From assembly GCA_963822765.1 (NCBI GenBank), contig CAWGJL010000004.1, positions 62,001-126,000 on the forward strand: DNA of 64,000 nucleotides. The letters run 5' to 3'. The position numbers and the translations under genes were made by a program. Under the pieces are notes generated by a model. The model had not been told where the DNA came from. It saw nothing but the letters and a program-made list of their open reading frames with translations, and ran no database searches. Shown in pieces: positions 52,823 to 61,771 of this stretch. This DNA is from Palsa-504 sp963822765 (GTDB taxonomy: Bacteria > Actinomycetota > Actinomycetes > Streptosporangiales > Streptosporangiaceae). The first letter of the stretch is position 1. Each line of letters starts with the position of its first letter.

Positions 52823-54187
52823 GTGGACGAGCGTACGAAGATCACGCTGGATGAGTCCGAGATCCCGCGCCAGTGGTACAACGTGATACCCGACCTGCCC
52901 GCTCCGCCGCCCCCGCCGCTGCACCCGGGGACGCTCCAGCCGGTCGGCCCGGAAGACCTGGCGCCGTTGTTCCCGATGGAGCTCATCCGCCAGGAGGTCT
53001 CCGCCGACTCCTTTATCGACGTGCCCGCCGAGGTGCTCGACGTCTACCGGCTGTGGCGGCCCACCCCGCTGTACCGGGCCCGCCGGCTGGAGAAGGCGCT
53101 CAACACCCCGGCGCGGATCTACTACAAGTACGAGGGAGTCTCCCCGGCCGGGTCGCACAAGCCGAACACCGCGGTCCCGCAGGCGTACTACAACGCGGCC
53201 GAGGGCACCAAGCGGCTGACCACCGAGACCGGCGCCGGGCAGTGGGGCAGCGCGCTGGCCTTCGCGTCCGCCCAGTACGGCATCGACTGCGAGATCTGGA
53301 TGGTCCGCGCGTCCTACGACCAGAAGCCGTACCGGCGCACGATGATGCAGACCTGGGGCGCCACCGTGCACCCCAGCCCATCCCGGGCTACCACCGCGGG
53401 CGCGAAGATCCTGGCCGCCGACCCGGACTCGCCGGGCAGCCTGGGCATCGCGATCAGCGAGGCGGTCGAGGCGGCCGGCGGCAGCGCCGACACCCGGTAC
53501 GCGCTGGGCAGCGTGCTCAACCACGTGCTGATGCACCAGACGGTGATCGGCCAGGAGGCGATCAAGCAGTTCGCCGTGGCCGGGGAGGACATGCCGGACC
53601 TGATCGTGGGGTGCACCGGCGGCGGGTCCAACTTCGCCGGGCTGTTCCTGCCGTTCCTGCGGGAGAAGCTGGCGGGCCGGGCCAATCCCGTCTTCCGCGC
53701 GGTCGAGCCCTCGGCCTGCCCGTCGTTCACCCGCGGGGTGTACGCCTACGACTTCGGCGACACGGCCGGATTCACCCCGCTGCTGAAGATGCACACCCTG
53801 GGCCATGAGTTCATCCCGGACCCGGTGCACGCGGGCGGGCTCCGCTACCACGGCATGTCGCCGCTGCTGTCGCACATGTACGAGCTCGGGATGTTCGAGG
53901 CGGTGGCCAAGTCGCAGCGGGAGTGCTTCGCCGCCGCGGTGCTGTTCGCCAGGACCGAGGGCATCATCCCGGCGCCGGAGCCGACCCACGCGCTGGCCTC
54001 GGCGATCGAGGAAGCCAAGCAGTGCGCGCTGTCCGGCGAACCGAAGGTGATCCTCACCGCGCTCTGCGGGCACGGGCACTTCGACATGGTGGCCTACGAG
54101 ACGTACCTGTCCGGGGAGATGACCGACTTCGAGCTGCCCCAGGAGCGTATCGACGCCGCGATCGCCAACCTGCCGGCGGTCGGCTGA
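52823..54187 (+). CDS. trpB2: TrpB-like pyridoxal-phosphate enzyme (TrpB2 type)
   Basis: This 454-residue enzyme of the long TrpB2 branch has LWRPTPLYRARRLEKAL, the PLP-Lys motif GSHKPNTAVPQAYY, TETGAGQWGSALAFASAQ, GCTGGGSNFAG and TALCGHGHFDM. TrpB2 condenses indole with serine to tryptophan and usually works without TrpA. No trpA is nearby. GTG start with GGAGG upstream. It is convergent with a DAHP synthase gene of the same pathway. Confidence 0.88.
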   Translation: MDERTKITLDESEIPRQWYNVIPDLPAPPPPPLHPGTLQPVGPEDLAPLFPMELIRQEVSADSFIDVPAEVLDVYRLWRPTPLYRARRLEKALNTPARIYYKYEGVSPAGSHKPNTAVPQAYYNAAEGTKRLTTETGAGQWGSALAFASAQYGIDCEIWMVRASYDQKPYRRTMMQTWGATVHPSPSRATTAGAKILAADPDSPGSLGIAISEAVEAAGGSADTRYALGSVLNHVLMHQTVIGQEAIKQFAVAGEDMPDLIVGCTGGGSNFAGLFLPFLREKLAGRANPVFRAVEPSACPSFTRGVYAYDFGDTAGFTPLLKMHTLGHEFIPDPVHAGGLRYHGMSPLLSHMYELGMFEAVAKSQRECFAAAVLFARTEGIIPAPEPTHALASAIEEAKQCALSGEPKVILTALCGHGHFDMVAYETYLSGEMTDFELPQERIDAAIANLPAVG

Positions 54188-54202
54188 CGCAGCCGAACCT
54201 AG

Positions 54203-54250
54203 TGAACCCCGGGGTTCATCGCGTCAGAGCGTGGTGAAACCCGGGGTTCA
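54203..54250. repeat. Two 16-bp palindromes after trpB2
   Basis: TGAACCCCGGGGTTCA (54203-54218) is a perfect palindrome. A second copy at 54235-54250 differs by one base and starts 32 bp later. They lie in the convergent gap and may act as terminators for either gene. Confidence 0.6.
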
Positions 54251-54287
54251 TTCGGTTTGGGGACGGGGAGGCGGCCGGGGGCGGGGG

Positions 54288-54408
54288 GCTTGAGGGGCGG
54301 GCCGGGCTGGTGGGATGCGTGCGATGGGGGCGAGGGCTGAGGGACGGGCCGGGCTGGCGGGGGATGCGTGGGGCTAGGGCGGGGGCTGAGGGAGGGGCCG
54401 TTCGGATA
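54288..54408. repeat. G-rich tandem repeat, ~50-bp unit
   Basis: A unit like GGCTGAGGGACGGGCCGGGC followed by TGGCGGGGGATGCGTG occurs in two full copies and one partial copy, overlapping the 3' end of the DAHP synthase gene. No gene is seen. Confidence 0.6.
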
Positions 54409-55465
54409 AAAGAGAATTACGGCGGGTCCGGACGGCGGCGGAGAGATCGGTCAGTACGGCGGCCGTGGTTTCCAGGTTCATGCAGGCGTCAGTGACGCTC
54501 TGGCCGTAGGTGAGGTCGGCCGGGGGGCCGGGGTGCTGGCGGCCCTCGACCAGGAAGCTCTCCAGCATGACGCCGGCCAGGCCGTGCTCGCCGGCGGTCA
54601 CCTGCTCGGCCAGGCTGGCGCAGACGAGGGGCTGGCGGCGGTGGTCCTTGCCGCTGTTGCCGTGGCTGGCGTCGACCATCAGGCGGCGGGGCAGGCCGTT
54701 GCCCTCGATCAGGTCCAGGGCCTTGGTCACGTGGCTGGGCTCGTAGTTGGGGCCGCCGCGGCCGCCGCGCAGGATCACATGGGTGTCGGGGTTGCCGGCC
54801 GTGGTCACCACCGCGGCCGCGCCGTTGTGGGTCACGCCGAAGAACGTGTGGCCTTCGGCCGAGGCCCGGCACGCGTCGACCGCCACCTGGACGTCGCCGT
54901 CGGTGCCGTTCTTGAACCCGACCGGCATCGACAGGCCCGAGGCGAGCTGGCGGTGGACCTGGCTCTCGGTGGTCCGGGCGCCGATCGCGCCCCAGGTCAC
55001 GGTGTCGGCGATGTACTGCGGGGTGATCGGGTCGAGCCACTCGCAGCCCACCGGGAGGCCGGCCTCGACGATGTCGATGAGCAGCCGCCGGGCGGTGCGC
55101 AGGCCGCTGTGCACGTCGTGGCGGCCGTCCATGTCCGGGTCGTTGATCAGGCCCTTCCAGCCGGTCACGGTGCGCGGCTTCTCGAAGTAGACGCGCATCA
55201 CGATGAGCAGGTCGTTGTGGTGCTGGTCACGGAGAGCGGCCAGGCGGCCGGCGTAGTCGAGCGCGGCGGCCGGGTCGTGCACCGAGCAGGGCCCGGCGAT
55301 GACCAGCAGGCGGTCATCGGAGCCGTCGAGCACGCCACGGACTTCGGCTCGGGTGCGCTCGACGGTGTCCGCGGGCCGGTCACCGAGCGGCAGTTCGTCG
55401 AGCAGGGCCGCCGGGGACAGCAGCGGCTCGTAGCCAGTGATGCGGGTATCCCTGGTGCGCGGCAT
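54374..55465 (-). CDS. aroF: 3-deoxy-7-phosphoheptulonate (DAHP) synthase, type I
   Basis: DAHP synthase starts aromatic amino-acid synthesis from phosphoenolpyruvate and erythrose-4-phosphate. The 363-residue class I alpha enzyme has VIAGPCSVHD, MRVYFEKPRTVTGWKGL, GARTTESQVHRQLASGL, PVGFKNGTDG and MVDASHGNSGK. AGGAG precedes the ATG. The gene is single and faces trpB2. The ~300-bp gap to the next gene shows no clear leader peptide. Confidence 0.93.
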   Translation of the reverse strand: MPRTRDTRITGYEPLLSPAALLDELPLGDRPADTVERTRAEVRGVLDGSDDRLLVIAGPCSVHDPAAALDYAGRLAALRDQHHNDLLIVMRVYFEKPRTVTGWKGLINDPDMDGRHDVHSGLRTARRLLIDIVEAGLPVGCEWLDPITPQYIADTVTWGAIGARTTESQVHRQLASGLSMPVGFKNGTDGDVQVAVDACRASAEGHTFFGVTHNGAAAVVTTAGNPDTHVILRGGRGGPNYEPSHVTKALDLIEGNGLPRRLMVDASHGNSGKDHRRQPLVCASLAEQVTAGEHGLAGVMLESFLVEGRQHPGPPADLTYGQSVTDACMNLETTAAVLTDLSAAVRTRRNSLLSERPLPQPPP

Positions 55466-55762
55466 CAGGCGCGTCTCCTCCCCGGCGAGCCGCGGCCCGC
55501 ACTCCGGGAGCCTCGCGACACGCGACCGATGCTACACCCTGAGCGACATACGACCGGATTTCGGGGCCAGACCTCCCGGTTCCCCTTGCCGCCAGCGAGT
55601 TCTTAGCGTAGACACATAATTCACCAAACCAGTTCACAGTTTGAACGGCCATTCTGGTGGCACGCGCGTAGCCGCAGCCCTCGGCGTGCGCGTCGTCGTC
55701 GTTTCCATCCGACGCCCGGGGCCAAGGCCGGGGCCATCCTTCGATCGCGGGAGGCATTTGCC
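55466..55762. other. Divergent region between aroF and the first membrane glycosyltransferase-like gene
   Basis: No gene is seen in this gap of about 300 bases. It must hold both promoters. Tryptophan-rich leader codons or a strong attenuator hairpin for aroF are not evident. Confidence 0.5.
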
Positions 55763-57661
55763 TTGGCACGCCTGCTCACCAGGTCGGGCGAGACCACGCC
55801 CGGCGGCTTGGCCGCGGCGCGGCGGGACAGCGTCAGCGTCCTCCATCCGACCGGCGCCGGGCCCGACGCCGCAGGGGTCAAGGCCTACCCGGCCCCGCGG
55901 CGGGCGGCGAGGCGCTGGGCGCTGCTGGTCGCGGTGGGCTGGCTGCTGCAGGTGGGAGTGCGGGCCTGGTTCAGCCGCGGGCAGAGCGTGCCGCTGGCCA
56001 ACCCCGACGAGTCCGCCTACCTGATCGCGGCGCGGGTCCTGGCCGGCGGGCTGGCCACTGACTTCTCCTACTCCACCTTGTACCAGGGCGGCTATCCGCT
56101 GCTGATCACCCCGGTGTACTGGTTCACCAGCAACGCGGTGACCGTGTACCACGCGGTGCTGGCGATCAACGCGGCGGTCAGCGCGCTGCTGATGCCGCTG
56201 GCCTACGTGACGGGCCGGCGGCTCGGGCTGGTCCGCCCGGCGGCCTACGCCGTGGCCATGCTCACGGCGCTGCTCCCGGCCGGGCTGTTCTACTCCGAGT
56301 ACGCGCTGACCGACGCGATCTACCCGGTCCTGGTGCTCGGCTGGCTGCTCGCGGTGCACAGCTGGCTCACCGCGCGGTCTTTGCGGTGGCAGTATGTCGC
56401 GGCCGTCGGCTCCGCGCTGCTGGCCGGGTACTCCTACGCGGTGCACAGCCGGGGCATCGTTATGGTGCTCGGCTACGTGGCGGTGGGCGCGCTGGTGGCC
56501 TGGCGGCGGCTGGCGCCGCGGCGTACGGTGCTGGCGGCGGGGGTGGCGCTGGTCGCGTCGGCAGGCGGCGGCTGGCTGCTTGACCGCTACCTGTCCTCGG
56601 TGCTGTACCCCGAGGGCAGCCGTAACCTGACCGCCCAGTTGAAGACCACGCTGCACAGCGTGAACGGCGCGATCAACGTGTTCGAGATGGCGGCCGGGCA
56701 GTACTGGCGGCTGGTCCTGGACAGCTGGGGCCTGGCCGGGATCGGCCTGATCGCCGCGCTGGCCGTGATCGTGCGCCCCCGGTTCCGGACCGACCTGCGG
56801 ATCATGGCCGCGCTGGGCGCGGCCGTCACCTTGCTCACCGCCGTCACCGCGCCCGCGGCACTGCCGTCGGACCAGTCCCAGACCTGGGCCTCGGGACGCT
56901 ACCTGGACGGCATGATCGTCACGTACTTCGTGGTCGGCGCGGTGGTCCTGCTGCGCGCCCGGCCGCGGTTCATCCTGATCTGCGCGGGGACCACGGCGGT
57001 GCTGACCGGGCTGGCCGCCGTTATCGTCTCCGTCTACGCGGGCTCGTCCATACCCACCGGGTCGTTCCCGACCGGCTTCAGCTTCGGCGAGCCCGCCGTG
57101 CTGGCCCAGAACTGGAACAGCGCCAACGTGTTCGTCTCGACCGCGGCGGCGCTGGGCCTGCTCGGCATCTGGGTGCTGATCGGGCTGGGCGCACGGCGCT
57201 GGAGCGACGTGCTCGTGTGGTCCCGGTTCCGGCTCTCCCGGCTGCTGCGGGCCGTGGCAGTGGCCGGGCTGGCGGCGGTGAGCCTGGTGGCCGTGACCCA
57301 GATGACCAGCCACATCTCGCGGGCCAACACGCCGGCCCAGGCGGCCAGCACGAGCGGGTTCTTGGCCGCCGCCGGGCTCAAGCCGCCGGACCAGATCGCG
57401 GTCGCGTTCAGCATCGGCACCAACAGTATCCCGGCCACCGACGTGGCCTACTACCTATGGGCCCCGCAGGCGTTCGAGGTGTCCTGGACCGAGCTGGAGT
57501 TCTTCAACCCGGCGCAGGCCCCGCCGGCCGGGGTGGACGTGGTGGAGACCGGCTGGCCGTCCGGCCAGCCCGCGTCGGCCGGCTGGCCGGACCACCCGGC
57601 GGGATGGCGGATGGTGGCCGCCAACCAGGCGGCGGGCTGGGTCGCCTGGCGGCACGCCTGA
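55763..57661 (+). CDS. Multi-span membrane protein, GT-C glycosyltransferase-like, first of a tandem pair
   Basis: This 632-residue protein has about 12 membrane spans. After the first span it carries LANPDESAYLIAARVLAGG and YSTLYQGGYPLLITP, resembling the first-loop acidic motif and substrate loop of GT-C (GT39/GT83-like) lipid-linked sugar transferases. The C-terminal ~150 residues are probably extracytoplasmic (FEVSWTELEFFNP, GWRMVAANQAAGWVAW). It starts at TTG with GGGAGG upstream. The next gene is a paralogue. Donor and acceptor are unknown. Confidence 0.65.
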   Translation: MARLLTRSGETTPGGLAAARRDSVSVLHPTGAGPDAAGVKAYPAPRRAARRWALLVAVGWLLQVGVRAWFSRGQSVPLANPDESAYLIAARVLAGGLATDFSYSTLYQGGYPLLITPVYWFTSNAVTVYHAVLAINAAVSALLMPLAYVTGRRLGLVRPAAYAVAMLTALLPAGLFYSEYALTDAIYPVLVLGWLLAVHSWLTARSLRWQYVAAVGSALLAGYSYAVHSRGIVMVLGYVAVGALVAWRRLAPRRTVLAAGVALVASAGGGWLLDRYLSSVLYPEGSRNLTAQLKTTLHSVNGAINVFEMAAGQYWRLVLDSWGLAGIGLIAALAVIVRPRFRTDLRIMAALGAAVTLLTAVTAPAALPSDQSQTWASGRYLDGMIVTYFVVGAVVLLRARPRFILICAGTTAVLTGLAAVIVSVYAGSSIPTGSFPTGFSFGEPAVLAQNWNSANVFVSTAAALGLLGIWVLIGLGARRWSDVLVWSRFRLSRLLRAVAVAGLAAVSLVAVTQMTSHISRANTPAQAASTSGFLAAAGLKPPDQIAVAFSIGTNSIPATDVAYYLWAPQAFEVSWTELEFFNPAQAPPAGVDVVETGWPSGQPASAGWPDHPAGWRMVAANQAAGWVAWRHA

Positions 57662-57716
57662 CCGCGATCGGGTAACGGCACTGTAAACGAGATGTAACCC
57701 ATTAGGCTTGCTGTCC

Positions 57717-59466
57717 GTGGTACGCCCCCTAGAGCTCACTAATGCGGCTCCCGTGGCCCGGCCATCGCATGCCGACCGGCGCCGGCGGTGGGTGCTGCTG
57801 CTGGTGGCGGGGTGGCTGGTCCAGGCCGGACTGCGGGCCTGGCTGAGCCGGGCGCAGATGGTGCCGCTGGCCGCCCCGGACGAGTCCGCGTACCTGATCT
57901 CGGCGCGGATCATGTCGGGCGGCGTGGCGGCCAACTTCTCCTACTCCACGCTGTACCCGGCCGGGTATCCGCTGCTGATCACGCCGGTGTTCTGGTTCAC
58001 CCATAACCCGGTCACCGTGTACCGCGCCGTGCTGCTCGGGATCAACGCGCCGCTGTCGGCCCTGGTCATGCCGCTGGGCTACGCGGCGTGCCGCCGGCTG
58101 GGGCTGGAGCGGCCGTGGGCGTTCGGGGTGGCGATGGCGGCGGCGCTGCTGCCCGCCGCGCTGTTCTACAGCGAGTACGCCATGACCGACGCGATCTTCC
58201 CGGTCCTGGTGCTCGGCTGGCTGCTCGCGGTGCACAGCTGGCTGACGGCCCGGTCTTATGTTGCCTCTTATGTTGCGGCCGTCGGCTCGGCGCTGCTGGC
58301 CGGGTACGCGTACGCGGTGCACTCCCGGGGCGCGATCATGGTGGCCGGGTTTGTGCGTGGTTGGCGTTTTTGTGTTCTGGCGGCGGCTGGTGCCGCGGGC
58401 TTCGGCGGTGGCAGCGGCGGTGGCGCTGTGCGTGCCGCTGGGCGCGGCGTCGTTTTTGAATCGGCACCTCTCGTCGGTCATGTACCCCAGCGGGCCGCGC
58501 ACCCTGGCTGGCGAGGCGCTGATCCGGCTGCGCAGCGTGCACGGCGTGGTGTTCGTGGCGGAGATGGCCATCGGGCAGTTGTGGCGGTTCGTGCTGGACG
58601 GCTGGGGGGTGAGCGGGCTCGGGCTGGCGTTCGCGGTGTTCGTGGTGGCGCGGCGCGATTTCCGGTCGGACCTGCGGATCGTGGCCGCGCTCGCGGCCGG
58701 GGTGGCGCTGGTCACCGCGGTCACCTCGCCCGCGGCGCTGCCCCCGACCCAGCCGCAGGCCTGGGCCTCCGGGCGCTACCTGGACGGCCTGGTGGTGGCG
58801 TTCTTCCTGGCCGGCGCGGTGGTGCTGCTGCGGGCCGCGCCGCGGCGGGTGCTGATCGCCGCGGCCTGCGTGGTGCCGCCCACGCTGCTGGCCGCGGTGG
58901 TGGTCACCGTGTACGCGGGCTCGTCGGTGCCCACGTCCGGGTTCGGCGCGGCGTTCGTGTTCGCCGAGCCCGCGGTGCTGACCCAGAACTGGACGCAGGC
59001 CAGCGTGCTGCTGGCCACGGCGGTGGCGTTCGTGCTGCTGGCTTGCGCGGTGGTTGTGTCACGTTGGGGTCGCCGCGGGCATGGCGTGCTGCTCGCCGGA
59101 CTCGGGGCGGTCAGCCTGGTCGCCACGCTGCAGATGACCAGCCACATCTCCCAGGCCAGCACGCCCGGCCAGGAGCGCAACATCACCGCCATCGTGAGCG
59201 GGACCGGGCTGCGGCCCGGACAGCACCTGGCCATCGGCACGGGGCTGTCCTGGGTGACCTGGATGCCGCAGGCGTACGAGGTCTGGTGGGCGCCGCTGCA
59301 GTTCTTCCAGGCCGGGTCTTCGGGGCCGCCGGCCGACGCGACCGTGGTCGAGGTGGGCTGGCCGGGCGGCCAGCCCGCGGCGGCGAGCTGGCCGACGGCG
59401 CCGGCCGGGTGGCGGGTGGTGCTCACCGACCGGGTCGACGGGTGGGTCGCCTGGCGTCAGGGCTGA
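57717..59466 (+). CDS. GT-C-like membrane protein, second of a tandem pair, frameshifted
   Basis: This is a close paralogue of the preceding gene: LAAPDESAYLISARIMSGG, YSTLYPAGYPLLITPVFWF, MTSHISQASTPGQ and a similar C-terminus (WRVVLTDRVDGWVAWRQG). The frame breaks near 58350; removing one T from TTT joins HSRGAIMVAG to LCVVGVFVFWRRLVPR and gives ~582 residues. The first copy is intact through the same region, so an error is plausible. The GTG at 57717 is the likely start, 55 bases after the first gene. Confidence 0.65.
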
Positions 59467-59501
59467 CCCGGGCCGAGCACGAGGCGATGGCGCGGACCGG
59501 C

Positions 59502-60245
59502 TCACTGGGCGTCGGGGCGCTGGCCTGAGGTGCTTGCCGTTTCCGGGGTGAAGCGGGGGGCGGCGGCGGTCAGGATGGCGGTTTGCGGGTCTAGGGACTG
59601 AAGCTCGGCGGCCAGGGTGGCGATGAGATCGGGGACGTCCTTGGGTGCGGAGTCGTGCAGGGCTTCGGCCACGATCAGGGCGGTGCTGGTGGTGGGGCGG
59701 ACCGCGGAGCGGCCGCTCTGGCGGTTCGTCCAGCGGCGGGCGTGGGCCTGCCCGGCCTGATCGGCGAAGATCACCTCGCCGGGTGCGGGGTGCTCGATAT
59801 CCCCGGCGAAGGTCAGGTACTCCTCGTCGCCGGTCGCGTAGCGGACCTCGAGCGAGCCGGTGATCTGGGCGGCGTCCAGGACCGCGACCGGGATGGCGTA
59901 GGCCATCGAGATCGCGTTGCACAGGTCGACCAGGGGATGCAGCGCGGGCAGGCTGCCTTCCTTGCGGAAGCGGCGCAACAGCGACTCCGAGGCGCAGCGG
60001 TACTGGGTCGGCTTGAGACCCAGCTGCGCGAAGGCGCGACGCCAGGCCTGGATCTCGGGCAGTTCGCCCTCGGTGGCGACGGCGGCCAGGCGGGTCTTGG
60101 CGATGGCCGCGTAGCGGTCGGTGGCTGCGGGGCTGATGGGGCCGCTTGCGGCGGCGGGGCTGGTGGTGATGCCGTCGGCGTACAGGACGCCCGGGACCAG
60201 GGCCGGGAAGTCCTGCCAGAGCTGCGCCGAATGCTGGAAGTCCAT
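59502..60245 (-). CDS. B3/B4 tRNA-binding-domain protein (PheT-like)
   Basis: This 247-residue protein matches the B3/B4 domain of phenylalanyl-tRNA synthetase beta, found free-standing in many bacteria: FAQLGLKPTQYRCASESLLR, LHPLVDLCNAISMAYAIPV, FAGDIEHPAPGEVIFAD and RRWTNRQSGRSAVRPTTS. In PheT the domain edits mischarged tRNA. Free copies are thought to check or remove wrong aminoacyl groups, but their role is not settled. A mobile-like element begins ~97 bases upstream. Confidence 0.82.
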   Translation of the reverse strand: MDFQHSAQLWQDFPALVPGVLYADGITTSPAAASGPISPAATDRYAAIAKTRLAAVATEGELPEIQAWRRAFAQLGLKPTQYRCASESLLRRFRKEGSLPALHPLVDLCNAISMAYAIPVAVLDAAQITGSLEVRYATGDEEYLTFAGDIEHPAPGEVIFADQAGQAHARRWTNRQSGRSAVRPTTSTALIVAEALHDSAPKDVPDLIATLAAELQSLDPQTAILTAAAPRFTPETASTSGQRPDAQ

Positions 60246-60341
60246 CGGGTCCTTTCTCGTAGTGCTTCATGGGGCTGGGAGGATGGAGCGGACCCTGATG
60301 CGTTCCGCGGTCGGCCGACATGAGGCGCGGACCCGCGTCCG

Positions 60342-60687
60342 AACCTATGGTTGTGGCAGCCTGCTGGGAAGAGAGGTCTTGGCTAAATCCCGCAGCGGTC
60401 CGCCCGGCTCAGCGCACCGCCTGGTGATCGAGGCCACGTTCACGATCTGACCCGTCGCTACGGGGACAGCCGCCCGGCGGGCCATCTGGGGCTTGTGGCC
60501 CACATGCCCCGATACGCGGGGGTTGTGGCCCACAAGCCCCACGGGCCGCCCGCAGTCGTCTGGGGCTTGTGGCCCACATGCCCCGATACACGGGGGTTGT
60601 GGCCCACGCACCCCAGAGGAGACCCGCGATCCCCGCGAGAAACGGCAGCCCACCCGGAAGAGCATCAGGGTGCCACAACCATAGGTT
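60342..60687. mobile_element. 346-bp MITE-like element with 17-bp perfect terminal inverted repeats
   Basis: AACCTATGGTTGTGGCA at 60342-60358 is repeated exactly in inverted form at 60671-60687. The match continues imperfectly for ~9 more bases on each side. The element has no transposase and contains palindrome array 2. No target duplication longer than one base is visible. It forms the 3' end of the EamA gene: the transporter frame enters at the right terminus and stops inside the left terminus. Confidence 0.7.
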
Positions 60688-61706
60688 GGGTCGGCTGCAT
60701 GCGTGTGATGAGAGGTGCCGGCGTGGTTATGGTTCGCAGTGCGCAGGCCTAGGGTTAGGCCGGCGGCGACGACCGTGATGCCGGCCCAGACCAGAGGGCG
60801 GGGGGCGGGGGCGCCGAGCAGGACGCCGGCCGCGGCGGCGGCCACGGGGGCCACGCCGGTGAGCAGGCCGGCCCGGCTGGCGCCCAGCCGTCCGACGCTG
60901 GAGTACCACATGACGAACGCCACCGCGGTCACCGCCACGGCCAGGTAGAGGACGGCCAGCCAGTCGCGGGGGCCCAGCCGGGTCGCGGCGCCCGGGCCCT
61001 CGTGCACCAGGCCGATCACGGCGAAGACGACCGCCGCGATCCAGGTGGTGTGCACCGACACGCCCCACGGGCCGTGCCGGCCCAGGACCGGGATGGCCAG
61101 CAGGGTGAACGCGGCCTCGCAGCCGAACACCACCGCGGCCCAGGCCACCCCGAGGCCGTCGGTGCGGCCCAGGCCCTGGACCAGCCCGGCGCCGCACGTC
61201 ACGACCAGGGCGGCGGCGACCCCGGCGGCGTGCGGCCGCGAGCCTTCCAGCAGCGGCCCGATCACGGCCAGCACCGCGGGCACGCAGGCCACCGCCACGC
61301 CCAGGACGGCCGGCTCTGCGTGCCGCGACCCGGCCACCAGCGCCACGTTGAACAGGACCAGCCCGGTCGCGGCGATGCCGGCCAGCCACAGCCACTCGGT
61401 CCCGCGCGGCCGGACCAGCCGCCGGCCGGTCAGCCGGGCCAGGACCACCAGGATCACGCACGCCACCGCGTAGCGCAGCGCCTCGGCGGTGAACACCGGG
61501 GCGTGCGCGAGCACGCCGGAAACCGCGACGCTGCCGCCGACGCAGACCATGGCGCCGGTTCCGGTGGCGACGCCCGCGAGTGCGGGCCGGGCGGCGGCGG
61601 GCGCGGTGGCCGAGGCGGCGGGCGCGGCGGCCGAGGCGGCGGCGGGCGCGGTGGCCGAGGCGGCGGCTCGGGGTGTGGTGGCGGGGAGGAGGTCGGGGGC
61701 AGGCAT
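60345..61706 (-). CDS. EamA/DMT-family exporter with element-encoded C-terminus
   Basis: About ten membrane spans (AEALRYAVACVILVVLARL, WLWLAGIAATGLVLFNVAL, RAGLLTGVAPVAAAAAGVLL and others) and two EamA halves mark a drug/metabolite or amino-acid exporter. The family part ends near LGLRTANHNH at about 60725. The frame then runs through the 346-bp element to 60345, adding ~114 residues of repeat-derived sequence. It is divergent from a MocR regulator that probably controls it. An Ala/Thr/Pro-rich N-terminus is encoded by short repeats. Confidence 0.8.
   Translation of the reverse strand: MPAPDLLPATTPRAAASATAPAAASAAAPAASATAPAAARPALAGVATGTGAMVCVGGSVAVSGVLAHAPVFTAEALRYAVACVILVVLARLTGRRLVRPRGTEWLWLAGIAATGLVLFNVALVAGSRHAEPAVLGVAVACVPAVLAVIGPLLEGSRPHAAGVAAALVVTCGAGLVQGLGRTDGLGVAWAAVVFGCEAAFTLLAIPVLGRHGPWGVSVHTTWIAAVVFAVIGLVHEGPGAATRLGPRDWLAVLYLAVAVTAVAFVMWYSSVGRLGASRAGLLTGVAPVAAAAAGVLLGAPAPRPLVWAGITVVAAGLTLGLRTANHNHAGTSHHTHAADPTYGCGTLMLFRVGCRFSRGSRVSSGVRGPQPPCIGACGPQAPDDCGRPVGLVGHNPRVSGHVGHKPQMARRAAVPVATGQIVNVASITRRCAEPGGPLRDLAKTSLPSRLPQP
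60488..60614. repeat. 127-bp array of four 23-bp palindromes (array 2)
   Basis: Units start at 60488, 60518, 60562 and 60592, spaced 30, 44 and 30 bp as in array 1. The form is GGGGnTTGTGGCCCACAnGCCCC. The short gaps are GATACGC and GATACAC; the middle 21-bp gap differs in sequence from that of array 1. Confidence 0.85.
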
Positions 61707-61727
61707 GACGCCACGCTAGGAGGTTGA

Positions 61728-61771
61728 TGGTCCAGTGAACAGGGCCAACGAAGGGACTCTATAGTGGACCA
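61728..61771. promoter_or_regulatory. Divergent promoter with inverted arms; leaderless MocR start
   Basis: TGGTCCA (61728-61734) and TGGACCA (61765-61771) are perfect inverted arms 30 bases apart in the EamA-mocR gap, in the usual place for a MocR-type regulator. TATAGT (61760-61765) is a good -10 box only six bases before the ATG at 61772, so the mRNA probably starts at the start codon. Confidence 0.5.

Noticed and set aside
60121..60678. Small plus- and minus-strand genes inside the 346-bp element
   Set aside because: They are read from palindromic repeats with no start signals or family features; no transposase motif is present.
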